A DNA stretch of 5,779 bases. Source: Methanobacteriota archaeon (GTDB taxonomy: Archaea; Thermoplasmatota; Thermoplasmata; RBG-16-68-12; EA-27). How positions within the stretch are numbered: the stretch's first letter is position 1; each line of letters opens with the position of its first letter. Location of the stretch: contig JACQPO010000120.1 of assembly GCA_016207545.1 (NCBI GenBank), positions 1 to 5,779 of the forward strand. Direction: 5' to 3'. A program made the translations under genes and the position numbers. Below are positions 1 through 5,779 of this stretch, in pieces. The notes under the pieces are model-generated. The model was not told the origin of the DNA, did not search any database, and saw nothing but the letters and a program-made list of their open reading frames with translations.

Positions 1-1
1 C

Positions 2-772
2 GCGGTGTTCTACGCGCTGTACGCGCTCGGCGTCGTGACGGCCCTCATGACCGCGTTCTACGCGTTCCGCATGTGGTTCATGACGTTCACCGGCACCTAT
101 CGTGGCCACGACGAGGAGCACCTGCACGAGAGCCCCCGCGTCATGACCGTACCGCTGATGATCCTCGCACCGTTCACGCTCGTGAGCGGCTTCTTCATCT
201 TCCTCGTCCCCGGGGCGTGGACGAACCTGATCTTCTACGCCCACGCCGCCGCGGAATCGCCTCTTAAGGCGTTCACGCAGTTCCCGGGCCTCGGGCTCAC
301 GAGCCTGTCCATCGCGCTCGCCTCCGCCGGCCTCGCCCTCGCGTACGCCGTGTACTACCGCCAGACGTTTCCGGCGGAGCGGTTCACCCGCAGCCCCGCG
401 GGCGCGACCGCGCATCGGGTCCTCTCGAACCGGTACTACATGGACCGTGCGTACGACAACTTCGCCGCGTACGGCATCGCGGGCATCGCGGCCGGGCTCG
501 ATTGGTTCGACCGGCGCGTCATCGACGGCGCCGTGAACGGCATCGCACGGGGCACGGTCGCCCTCGCGCGGATGAGCGATTGGTTCGACCGGAAGGTCGT
601 CGACGGTCTCGTGAACGCGCTGTCTCTGTCCACGGTCCGTTCATCCCTCACGCTCCGGCACCGGCAAACCGGACAGGTGCAGAACTACGCGGCCGTCGTC
701 GTCTTGGGCCTGTCGATCGTGATCCTCGTCGTGTTCGTGCTGCGGGTCGTGCTGCCCGCGCTCGGGAGGTGA
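2..772 (+). CDS. nuoL: NuoL, complex I antiporter-like subunit L, C-terminal part (5' truncated by window)
   Basis: This is the last 256 residues of the distal proton-pumping subunit of the complex I membrane arm. The frame is open at the window edge, and the GTG at 5 is an internal Val, so the gene starts upstream. Counting that GTG as residue 1, membrane helices lie at about 2-25 (with the NuoL-like TAFYAFRMWFMTF), 47-70 (HESPRVMTVPLMILAP) and 97-118. An amphipathic stretch follows at about 145-225, and a last helix at 228-251 comes after RQTGQVQNYA. This order (TM13-15, lateral helix HL, TM16) is the NuoL C-terminus, and the HL plus TM16 tail separates NuoL from NuoM and NuoN. The HL region is longer than usual: DWFDRRVIDGAVN (166-178) recurs as DWFDRKVVDGLVN (192-204). 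The pump core (TM1-12) is outside the window. The stop lies 4 nt before the next gene. The family assignment is secure; whether the enzyme uses NADH, F420H2 or ferredoxin is unknown. Confidence 0.95.
   Translation, partial: AVFYALYALGVVTALMTAFYAFRMWFMTFTGTYRGHDEEHLHESPRVMTVPLMILAPFTLVSGFFIFLVPGAWTNLIFYAHAAAESPLKAFTQFPGLGLTSLSIALASAGLALAYAVYYRQTFPAERFTRSPAGATAHRVLSNRYYMDRAYDNFAAYGIAGIAAGLDWFDRRVIDGAVNGIARGTVALARMSDWFDRKVVDGLVNALSLSTVRSSLTLRHRQTGQVQNYAAVVVLGLSIVILVVFVLRVVLPALGR
500..616 (+). repeat. Intragenic duplication in the NuoL lateral-helix region, 78-nt period
   Basis: Two copies of a coding segment lie 78 nt (26 codons) apart, at 500-538 and 578-616. The first 15 nt (GATTGGTTCGACCGG) are identical. 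By hand count 32 of 39 nt and 10 of 13 residues match (DWFDRRVIDGAVN versus DWFDRKVVDGLVN; the changes are R/K, I/V and A/L). Similarity fades over the rest of the 26-residue unit. Ordinary NuoL proteins usually carry one such D-R-x-V-I-D-G-x-V-N-G segment before the QTG-x-V-x-x-Y motif, so one unit appears to be extra. I infer that it lengthens the lateral helix that runs along the pumping subunits. Confidence 0.85.
764..772 (+). promoter_or_regulatory. Ribosome binding site of nuoM1, overlapping the nuoL stop
   Basis: GGGAGGTGA is a near-perfect anti-16S match. Its GGAGG core ends 7 nt before the GTG start at 777, and its TGA is the nuoL stop codon. This supports the GTG start and implies translational coupling between nuoL and nuoM1. 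Confidence 0.8.
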
Positions 773-776
773 ACGG

Positions 777-2348
777 GTGACGATTCCCTTCCTGTCAATC
801 CTCGTCTGGCTGCCGTTCCTCGGGTTTGCCGCCACCCTCGTGTTCGGCACGACCCAGCGGCGCGCCCGCAATATCGCGGTCGCCTTCTCGATCGTCAACA
901 CGGCGCTCGCAATCCTGCTGACGGTCACGTTTATCACCCACTGGTTCGACGCATGGCTCCCCGCGAGCCGCTCGTGGGCCGCGAACGGCGTCGTCCAATC
1001 GTTCTACTATGTGGAGGAGTACCGATGGGTGCCCACCCTCGGGATCTCGTACATCATGGCGCTCGATGGGCTCTCCCTCCCGCTCGTGTTCCTGACGCCG
1101 CTCCTCGTGACGATCGCGATGGGCTTCAGCTGGGACAAGGACTACCGCCCGAAGGGATTCTTCGCGCTCCTCCTGCTCATGGAGTGGTCGATCCTCGGCG
1201 TGTTCGTCACGCTCGACTTCTTCCTGTTCTTCATCTTCTGGGAGCTCGTCCTCATCCCGATGTTCTTCCTGATCGGGATTTGGGGCGGGCCGAACCGCCA
1301 CTACGCGGCGATTAAATTTCTGATCTACACGCACGTCGGCTCCGTCATCATGTTGCTGAGCATCTTCGCGATGTTCCTGTTCGCGTCCCCCGTGCTCCTC
1401 GGGCATCGCACGTTCAACATGATTGAGATCCTCCAGGCCGTCTCGAATCCTGCGAAGCGCGCCCTTCTCGGGACCGCGTTCCAGTTCCCCGTCTTCGCGG
1501 CGTTCTTCTTCGGGTTCATCGTGAAGCTCCCGAGCGTTCCGTTCCACACGTGGCTCCCGGACGCGCACGTCGAGGCGCCGACCGCGGGGTCCGTGATCCT
1601 GGCGGGACTCCTGTTGAAGCTCGGCGGATACGGGATCTTCCGAATCGCGCTGCCGATGCTGCCGGACGCCGCCACGGAACTGTGGTGGGTCATGGCCTCC
1701 TTCGGCGTCGTCTCCATGATTTACGCGTCGCTCGTCTGCCTCACGCAGGTCGACCTCAAACGGCTCATCGCGTACTCCTCGATCGGCCACATGGGGTTCG
1801 TGCTCCTCGGGGCCTCGAGCCAGAACACGGTCGGAATCGCGGGCGCGATCTTCCAGCTGTTCAACCACGGCATCATCACGGCGGCGCTGTTCATGCTCGC
1901 GGGCACGATCAAACACAGCGCGGGGACGCGGGACATTCCGAAGCTCCGCGGGCTCGGGGAGCGGATGCCGAAGTACTCCCTCGTCCTCATGATCAGCTTC
2001 TTCGCGTCCCTCGGGCTGCCCGGACTGAACAGCTTCGTGAGCGAGTTCATGGTGTTCACCGGGACGTACGGCGGCGTCCCGTACCAGCCGTATCGCGAAA
2101 TCGTGCTCATCCCGCTCTTGGCGGTCGTCCTCACCGGCGCGTACTACGTGTGGACGATGCACAAGATGGTCTTCGGCACGTTCAACGAGGCGCTCGGCCA
2201 CGTGCACGACCTGAAGCGGAACGAGATCGTCGTGTACTCCGTCCTCATCGCGATCATGTTCGCAGTCGGGTTCTATCCGACGCTGTGGATCGGCGTGGTG
2301 CAGAACCCGAGCTTGTACCTGACGGGGATCCTAGGAGGGACGCCGTAG
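777..2348 (+). CDS. nuoM: NuoM, complex I antiporter-like proton-pumping subunit M (first copy)
   Basis: This 523-residue polytopic membrane protein of the proton-pumping arm is close to the usual NuoM length (about 500-510). The GTG start at 777 follows a strong SD and gives the expected first helix (MTIPFLSILVWLPFLG). NuoM hallmarks are LFFIFWELVLIPMFFLIG with the TM5 Glu at 156, the TM7 Lys at 250 in VKLPSVPFHTWLPDAHVEAP, the TM8 Lys at 281 in GLLLKLGGYG, DLKRLIAYSSIGHMG at 326-340, NHGIITAALFMLAG with His364, and the TM12 Glu at 423 in FVSEFMVF. A Glu rather than Lys in TM12 is typical of NuoM as opposed to NuoL and NuoN. All of these residues are present, so an active pump is expected. 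The gene sits 4 nt after nuoL and directly abuts a second nuoM. Mrp or hydrogenase antiporter subunits are related, but the L-M-M-N gene order argues for complex I or Fpo. Which copy is ancestral cannot be told here. Confidence 0.95.
   Translation: MTIPFLSILVWLPFLGFAATLVFGTTQRRARNIAVAFSIVNTALAILLTVTFITHWFDAWLPASRSWAANGVVQSFYYVEEYRWVPTLGISYIMALDGLSLPLVFLTPLLVTIAMGFSWDKDYRPKGFFALLLLMEWSILGVFVTLDFFLFFIFWELVLIPMFFLIGIWGGPNRHYAAIKFLIYTHVGSVIMLLSIFAMFLFASPVLLGHRTFNMIEILQAVSNPAKRALLGTAFQFPVFAAFFFGFIVKLPSVPFHTWLPDAHVEAPTAGSVILAGLLLKLGGYGIFRIALPMLPDAATELWWVMASFGVVSMIYASLVCLTQVDLKRLIAYSSIGHMGFVLLGASSQNTVGIAGAIFQLFNHGIITAALFMLAGTIKHSAGTRDIPKLRGLGERMPKYSLVLMISFFASLGLPGLNSFVSEFMVFTGTYGGVPYQPYREIVLIPLLAVVLTGAYYVWTMHKMVFGTFNEALGHVHDLKRNEIVVYSVLIAIMFAVGFYPTLWIGVVQNPSLYLTGILGGTP
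2333..2340 (+). promoter_or_regulatory. Ribosome binding site of nuoM2, inside the nuoM1 3' end
   Basis: AGGAGGGA ends 8 nt before the ATG at 2349 (the GGAGG core at 2334-2338 ends 10 nt before it). The site is embedded in the last codons of nuoM1, whose TAG stop (2346-2348) directly abuts the ATG. It fixes the nuoM2 start and indicates coupled translation. Confidence 0.75.
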
Positions 2349-3884
2349 ATGCCCGTGCCGTACCTCCTCACGATCCTCCTGTTCTTCCCCGCGGTGGCGG
2401 CGCTGGTTACGTATGCCGGCGGCCGCAACGCCCGCACCGCGCGGTGGCTCGGGACCGGGCTGTCCCTCCTCCCTCTCGTCCTGAGCACGTACCTCGTCTA
2501 CATCTTCCTGTTTGCCCGGGGCGACTTGGCGGTGTCGCAGGGACTGCAGCGCACGTATTACGGATGGGAACAGTATGAGTGGATCCCGCAGATCGGCGTC
2601 CAGTACATCCTCGGCGTCGACGAGCTGTCGATCTTCCTCGTGTTCCTGACGACCCTGCTGACGACGCTCGCCCTCGCGTTCAGTTGGGACGAGAAACACC
2701 GCGTCCGCGAGTTCTACGCGATGTTCCTGTTCATGGAGACGACAATCCTCGGCGTCTTCCTGTCCCTCGACTTCTTCCTGTTCTTCATCTTCTGGGAGGT
2801 CGGCCTCGTCCCCATGTACTTCATCATCGCGGTGTGGGGCGGGCCGCGGAAGCGCTACGCGGCGATCAAGTTCTTCCTGTACACGCAGGCGGCGTCGCTC
2901 CTCGTCCTGCTCGGCATCTTTGCGTTCTACTTCAACACGACGCCGCGCACGTTCGACATGACCTACATGATCGACACGAACCCGCTCGCCAGCCTCGCCC
3001 CGGCGATTCAGGGCCTCCTGTTCGTCGCGCTTCTAATCGGATTCGGCACGAAGTTACCGACGTGGCCGTTCCACACGTGGCTCCCGGACGCGCACGTGGA
3101 GGCCCCGACGGGCGGGTCCGTCCTCCTGGCGGGGATCTTGTTGAAGCTCGGCGGCTACGGCCTCGTCCGCGTGAACGTCCAGATGATGGAGGAGGCCGCG
3201 ATGCAGTGGTGGTGGCTCCTCGCGCTCCTGGGCATCATCTCGATCATCTACGGCGCGCTCGTATGCCTTGCGCAGGACGACCTGAAGCGGCTCGTCGCGT
3301 TCTCGTCGATCAGCCACATGGGCTTCGTGACCCTCGGTCTCGCCGCCGGGATCTACGCGATCGGCGCGGGTCAGATTTCGGGAGGCCAGCTCGGCTTCGC
3401 GGGCGCGGTGTTCCAGATGTTCGCCCACGGCCTCATCAGCCCCGCCCTGTTCATGGTGGCGGGGGCGATCGGCCACAAGCTCGGGACGCGGAACATCTCC
3501 GAGCTCGGCGGGATCGCGAAGAAGATGCCCACGCTGACGACGTTCGTCATGATCTCCTTCCTCGCGTCCCTCGGCCTGCCCGGGCTCGTCGGATTCGTTG
3601 CGGAGTTCGTCGTGTTCCTCGGCGTCTACTCCGCGTTCGGCTTGGCGGTTGCGATTCCCATGCTGACGGTCGTGTTCACCGCCGCGTACTACATCTGGGC
3701 CGCGCAGCGTTCGTTCTTCGGGCCGCTGAACCCGCGGTGGGCGGACGCGGAGGACGCGCACGGGTACGAGACCGTGCCGTTGGCGGTCCTGTCCGCCCTC
3801 TTCGTCATCTTCGGGATCCTCCCCTTGCTGTTCCTCCAGTCGATCATCGAGTGGAGCGGGGGCGTCTTGGCGGGGGTGCCGTGA
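2349..3884 (+). CDS. nuoM: Second NuoM-type antiporter-like subunit (NuoM2), extra pump of a 2M-type complex I
   Basis: This 511-residue NuoM paralogue is full length for the family and starts at an ATG directly after the nuoM1 stop. It is a divergent homologue of the first copy, alignable throughout, with closest matches around TM5-TM8. Key residues are intact: the TM5 Glu at 150 (FFLFFIFWEVGLVPMYF), the TM7 Lys at 235 (GTKLPTWPFHTWLPDAHVEAP), the TM8 Lys at 266 (GILLKLGGYG), DDLKRLVAFSSISHMG at 310-325, AHGLISPALFMVAG with His360, and the TM12 Glu at 419 (FVAEFVVF). No frameshift or degeneration is visible, so this is a working gene rather than a decaying duplicate. Canonical complex I has a single NuoM. 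A second one between nuoM and nuoN, together with a longer NuoL lateral helix, fits a complex with four antiporter-like subunits. Alternatives are a condition-specific isoform that swaps with NuoM1, but the equal operon placement and the NuoL extension favour both sitting in one complex. The stop TGA overlaps a GTG (3881-3883). Confidence 0.93.
   Translation: MPVPYLLTILLFFPAVAALVTYAGGRNARTARWLGTGLSLLPLVLSTYLVYIFLFARGDLAVSQGLQRTYYGWEQYEWIPQIGVQYILGVDELSIFLVFLTTLLTTLALAFSWDEKHRVREFYAMFLFMETTILGVFLSLDFFLFFIFWEVGLVPMYFIIAVWGGPRKRYAAIKFFLYTQAASLLVLLGIFAFYFNTTPRTFDMTYMIDTNPLASLAPAIQGLLFVALLIGFGTKLPTWPFHTWLPDAHVEAPTGGSVLLAGILLKLGGYGLVRVNVQMMEEAAMQWWWLLALLGIISIIYGALVCLAQDDLKRLVAFSSISHMGFVTLGLAAGIYAIGAGQISGGQLGFAGAVFQMFAHGLISPALFMVAGAIGHKLGTRNISELGGIAKKMPTLTTFVMISFLASLGLPGLVGFVAEFVVFLGVYSAFGLAVAIPMLTVVFTAAYYIWAAQRSFFGPLNPRWADAEDAHGYETVPLAVLSALFVIFGILPLLFLQSIIEWSGGVLAGVP
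3872..3878 (+). promoter_or_regulatory. Candidate ribosome binding site for nuoN
   Basis: GGGGGTG lies in the last codons of nuoM2, 7 nt before CTG 3886 and only 2 nt before GTG 3881. It supports initiation near the nuoM2 stop rather than at the GTG at 3946, which has no purine-rich site in front of it (the preceding bases are CTGTTCCTC). Confidence 0.45.
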
Positions 3885-3885
3885 C

Positions 3886-5496
3886 CTGATCCCCGTCCTC
3901 GCCCTCCTGCCGGAGATCATCCTCATCGTCGTCGCCCTGTTCCTCGTGCTCATCGGTTTCGTGACGCGGAAGCCGAGCACCCTGTGGGCGATCGCCCTCG
4001 TCGGCCTCTTGGCGTCGACGTTCGTGACCCTCGACATGATGGGGCTGTCGTGGTCCCGCCTCCTCGGCCTGAACCTGTGGCCCGTGCCCGGACTCGGGGA
4101 TTCCGGTGCCCTCACGGGAGGCTCCGCGGGCGTCCCCGACCTGAAGCTCGATGTCGACTTGTTCGCCCTCTTGTTCAACTTCGTGTTCCTCCTCGTCGCC
4201 CTCCTCTCGGTCATCGGATCGAAGTCGTACGTCAAGAGGGAGGAGCCGAACCAGGCGGAGTACTACGCGCTCCTGCTCCTCGCCGTCGTCGGGATGATGC
4301 TCGTCGCGGCCGCGACGGACCTCCTCGTCCTGTACCTCGCGTTCGAGCTCGCGTCCCTCAGCACGTTCGCGCTCGTCGCGTTCCGGAAACGGGACAAGCG
4401 GGCGACGGAGGCGTCCCTGAAGTTCTTCGTGATCGGCGCGGTGAGCAGCGCGATCATCCTCTTCGGGGTCTCCCTGATCTACGTGATTGCGGGAACGCTG
4501 GACCCCGCGGGCACGGACTTCACGGGCCTCGAGGGCATCAAGCAGATGGTCACGAGCGCGCGGCTCACCCAAGCGGGGATGGAGCCGCCGTTCATCGTGG
4601 CCGTCATCTTCCTGTTCGCCGGCTTTGGGTTCAAGGTCGCGACGGTCCCGTTCCACATGTGGGCACCCGACGTGTACGAAGGCTCGCCCACGACGATCAG
4701 CACGTTCCTCGCGGCCGGGTCGAAGAAGGTCGGCGTCGCGGCGATGTTCAAGGTGTTCCTCGTCGCCCTCCTGGCGGTACAGGTGGACTGGCTCCTCGCG
4801 ATGGCGGCGCTCGCGATCGCCACGCAGACCGTCGGGAACGTGTTCGCGATTCCGCAGCGGAACATCAAGCGCATGCTCGCGTACTCGAGCATCGCCCAGG
4901 CGGGGTACATCCTCATCGCGATCATCGTCGCGGGCCTCGCGGTCCACTCCAACGATCCGCGATCCCTCGACGTGGCCTCCTACGGCCTCGCGGGCGGGTT
5001 GTTCCACGTCCTCACGCACGCCCTCATGAAGGGTGGCGCCTTCCTCGTCGTCGCAGCCGCGGCCGTCCTGTTCATCGGGGAAGACATCGACGGATGGAAG
5101 GGCCTCGGGAAGCGGAGCCCGTTCCTCGCCCTCGCGATGACAGTCTTTCTCCTCTCCCTCGCGGGCATCCCGCCGTTTGGCGGCTTCTTCAGCAAGTTCG
5201 TCCTGTTCTCCGGCGCCGTCTTCGCCTCGGACCCCGCGATCCCCGGCGGCAGCCCGTGGTTCCTGTGGCTCGCGGTCGCGGGCGTGCTGAACAGCGCCCT
5301 CTCCCTGTACTACTACGCGCGGGTCATCCGGTACATGTACATCCTCGAACCCACGGACATGCGGAAGCTTGAGGCGCCGACCTCCATGAACATCGCGATC
5401 GCACTCGCGCTCATCGGGATCGTCCTCACGGGCATCGTGGCGGAACCGCTGATCGGGTACCTGCAAGACGCGTCCCGCGGATTCCTCACGCCGTGA
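3886..5496 (+). CDS. nuoN: NuoN, complex I antiporter-like proton-pumping subunit N (start codon uncertain)
   Basis: This is the proximal pumping subunit of the membrane arm, next to NuoK. From CTG 3886 it is 536 residues; from GTG 3946 it is 516 (family about 480-500). I chose the upstream start because codons 3886-3945 encode LIPVLALLPEIILIVVALFL, the conserved first NuoN helix. The first ATG/GTG/TTG-type start in frame is 3946, which would delete most of it. Numbering from 3946, the key residues are the TM5 Glu at 134 (LAFELASLSTFALVAF), the TM7 Lys at 230 (GFGFKVATVPFHMWAPDVYEG), the Lys pair at 260-261 (LAAGSKKVG), NIKRMLAYSSIAQAG at 306-320, LTHALMKGGAFL at 356-367 and the TM12 Lys at 417 (GGFFSKFVLF). 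The Lys in TM12 and the APDVYEGSPT motif identify NuoN rather than NuoM. It closes the operon and is followed by a hairpin 7 nt after the stop. The coding frame is intact from 3886 onward; a one-base error just before it is possible. Confidence 0.93.
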   Translation: MIPVLALLPEIILIVVALFLVLIGFVTRKPSTLWAIALVGLLASTFVTLDMMGLSWSRLLGLNLWPVPGLGDSGALTGGSAGVPDLKLDVDLFALLFNFVFLLVALLSVIGSKSYVKREEPNQAEYYALLLLAVVGMMLVAAATDLLVLYLAFELASLSTFALVAFRKRDKRATEASLKFFVIGAVSSAIILFGVSLIYVIAGTLDPAGTDFTGLEGIKQMVTSARLTQAGMEPPFIVAVIFLFAGFGFKVATVPFHMWAPDVYEGSPTTISTFLAAGSKKVGVAAMFKVFLVALLAVQVDWLLAMAALAIATQTVGNVFAIPQRNIKRMLAYSSIAQAGYILIAIIVAGLAVHSNDPRSLDVASYGLAGGLFHVLTHALMKGGAFLVVAAAAVLFIGEDIDGWKGLGKRSPFLALAMTVFLLSLAGIPPFGGFFSKFVLFSGAVFASDPAIPGGSPWFLWLAVAGVLNSALSLYYYARVIRYMYILEPTDMRKLEAPTSMNIAIALALIGIVLTGIVAEPLIGYLQDASRGFLTP

Positions 5497-5503
5497 AGAT
5501 GAC

Positions 5504-5521
5504 CCCCCTCTTAATAGGGGG
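5504..5521 (+). terminator. Hairpin after nuoN, possible transcription terminator or mRNA 3'-end stem
   Basis: CCCCCT (5504-5509) pairs perfectly with AGGGGG (5516-5521) around the 6-nt loop CTTAAT. The stem begins 7 nt after the nuoN stop. It is not followed by a T-tract on the + strand, so it is not a textbook intrinsic terminator and could instead protect the mRNA 3' end. On the - strand the sequence just upstream of it is pyrimidine-rich (TCTTATTCTCCTCTTATT), so a role for a convergent transcript is possible. Confidence 0.45.
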
Positions 5522-5534
5522 TGGATGAGAGTTC

Positions 5535-5564
5535 AATAAGAGGAGAATAAGAGGAGAATAAGAG
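5535..5564 (+). repeat. Short tandem repeat, 11-bp unit AATAAGAGGAG, about 2.7 copies
   Basis: Two perfect units lie at 5535-5545 and 5546-5556, followed by a partial third (AATAAGAG, 5557-5564). The repeat is purine-only apart from its T, and AT-richer than everything around it. It lies 13 nt after the nuoN hairpin. It may be a replication-slippage repeat, a protein-binding array, or (on the - strand) a pyrimidine-rich 3'-end signal. No function can be assigned. Confidence 0.8.
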
Positions 5565-5618
5565 CTGAAACAGGGTCGGGGGCTGAGTTCGGGCTGGTGC
5601 GCACACTTAGCTCGCTGC

Positions 5619-5628
5619 CCATATATGG
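5619..5628. promoter_or_regulatory. AT-rich palindrome CCATATATGG, possible archaeal TATA element
   Basis: CCATATATGG is a perfect 10-bp palindrome with an ATATAT core in GC-rich surroundings. If the host is an archaeon it could be a TATA box, which would place a + strand transcription start near 5648. There is no purine/A-rich BRE-like stretch in front of it (GCTGC precedes it), so support is weak. Confidence 0.2.
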
Positions 5629-5677
5629 CGCGTGGAAACGAGAATCAGCCGGGGACAGGCGGTAGGGCGCCACTCCT

Positions 5678-5779
5678 CTACTGAAGGTATGAGTGACTTG
5701 AGAGCGGCGGGCACCCCGAAAGTGCGCCCGGACCCACCGCGATGCTTTTCCCCTCGAGCGCGATGGAACGGCTCGTGGC
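5678..5779 (-). CDS. Possible C-terminal end of a convergent gene (partial, unrecognised)
   Basis: On the - strand a frame enters from the window edge and runs 33 codons to a TAG (complement of 5678-5680). It reads ATSRSIALEGKSIAVGPGAL and then SGCPPLSSHSYLQ. The edge-proximal half uses codons like the nuo genes (ATC, GCG, CTC, GAG, GTG; about 14 of 16 third positions are G/C), but G/C drops toward the stop. If real, the gene is convergent with nuoN. It competes with + strand frames from ATG 5689 and ATG 5742, which are also open to the edge and lack a well-spaced SD. No family can be recognised from so few residues. Confidence 0.2.
   Translation of the reverse strand, partial: ATSRSIALEGKSIAVGPGALSGCPPLSSHSYLQ

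Larger units (their letters stand above)
5497..5779. other. Region downstream of nuoN without a secure gene
   Basis: These 283 nt hold a GC hairpin (5504-5521), a short tandem repeat (5535-5564) and an AT-rich palindrome (5619-5628). Weak hairpins include GGCG/CGCC (5658-5661 with 5668-5671) and CGGGCAC pairing with GTG plus CCCG around the loop at 5715-5721. Short frames on both strands run off the window. Base composition is more mixed than in the nuo genes, consistent with non-coding DNA up to about 5675. I looked for tRNA, rRNA, RNase P and SRP RNA motifs and found none convincing. Confidence 0.6.

Noticed and set aside
795..2207. 470-codon open frame antisense to nuoM1
   Set aside because: The translation is dominated by R, E, D, H and Q with no membrane or domain pattern. 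It is the complement of a GC3-biased membrane protein gene. The same explanation holds for the long antisense frame at 3844-5466.
777..3884. Tandem nuoM as an assembly duplication
   Set aside because: The copies differ in length, termini and most residues, and have separate RBSs. Only short blocks around core motifs are identical.
2579..3889. 436-codon + strand frame inside nuoM2, with similar frames at 1550-2578 and 3984-5372
   Set aside because: Arg/Pro/Gly-rich low-quality translations that fully overlap well-supported nuo genes. They are frame shadows from high GC.
5648..5740. tRNA-like string (GCCGGGG, then GGTAGGGCGCC resembling a D-arm)
   Set aside because: There is no matching 3' acceptor strand (CCCCGGC), no T-arm GGTTCRANNCC motif and no anticodon stem at the right spacing.
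5575..5779. Possible stable RNA gene (RNase P or SRP RNA) after nuoN
   Set aside because: The conserved strings expected for these RNAs (for example GAGGAAAGUCC or ACAGAAA for RNase P, GGAAGCAG-type helix 8 for SRP) are not seen, and only short weak stems form.

Overview
The window is the distal end of a GC-rich complex I (NADH:quinone oxidoreductase, Nuo, or its F420H2-type relative Fpo) operon. All of its secure genes lie on the + strand. In order they are the 3' part of nuoL (2-772), a first nuoM (777-2348), a second nuoM-type gene (2349-3884) and nuoN (about 3886-5496). Junctions are 0-4 nt, and Shine-Dalgarno-like sequences lie at or inside the end of each upstream gene, so the block looks like one translationally coupled transcript. 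A GC-rich hairpin after nuoN and about 280 nt without a secure gene close the window.

All four products belong to the membrane arm. NuoL, NuoM and NuoN are the antiporter-like proton-pumping subunits, and a canonical complex has one of each. Here there are two complete, divergent NuoM proteins, and both keep the Glu/Lys residues of the proton path. In addition, the region of NuoL that forms the long lateral amphipathic helix contains a 26-residue-period duplication (DWFDRRVIDGAVN, then DWFDRKVVDGLVN). A second NuoM plus a lengthened NuoL lateral helix is the signature of the four-pump '2M' complex I variant described from bacteria and from environmental archaeal fosmids. That variant has been proposed to move one extra proton per turnover. 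The system is therefore not new as a class, but the NuoL repeat suggests how the strut was lengthened in this lineage.

The nuoN start is problematic. The conserved first membrane helix is encoded upstream of the first ATG/GTG/TTG-type start in frame (GTG 3946). That leaves either a CTG start at 3886 with a well-placed ribosome binding site, or a one-base error or frameshift just after a GTG that overlaps the nuoM2 stop.

Organism: high GC, strong third-position G/C preference (ATC, CTC, GTC, GCG), tight gene packing and SD-led genes. The style would suit a high-GC archaeon such as a Thermoplasmatota relative, but a GC-rich bacterium cannot be excluded from these genes alone. No signature separating Nuo (NADH) from Fpo (F420H2 or ferredoxin) is present, because the electron-input subunits lie outside the window. 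The last 280 nt hold a hairpin, an 11-bp tandem repeat, an AT-rich palindrome that might be a TATA element, and short open frames on both strands running off the edge. None of these can be assigned confidently.
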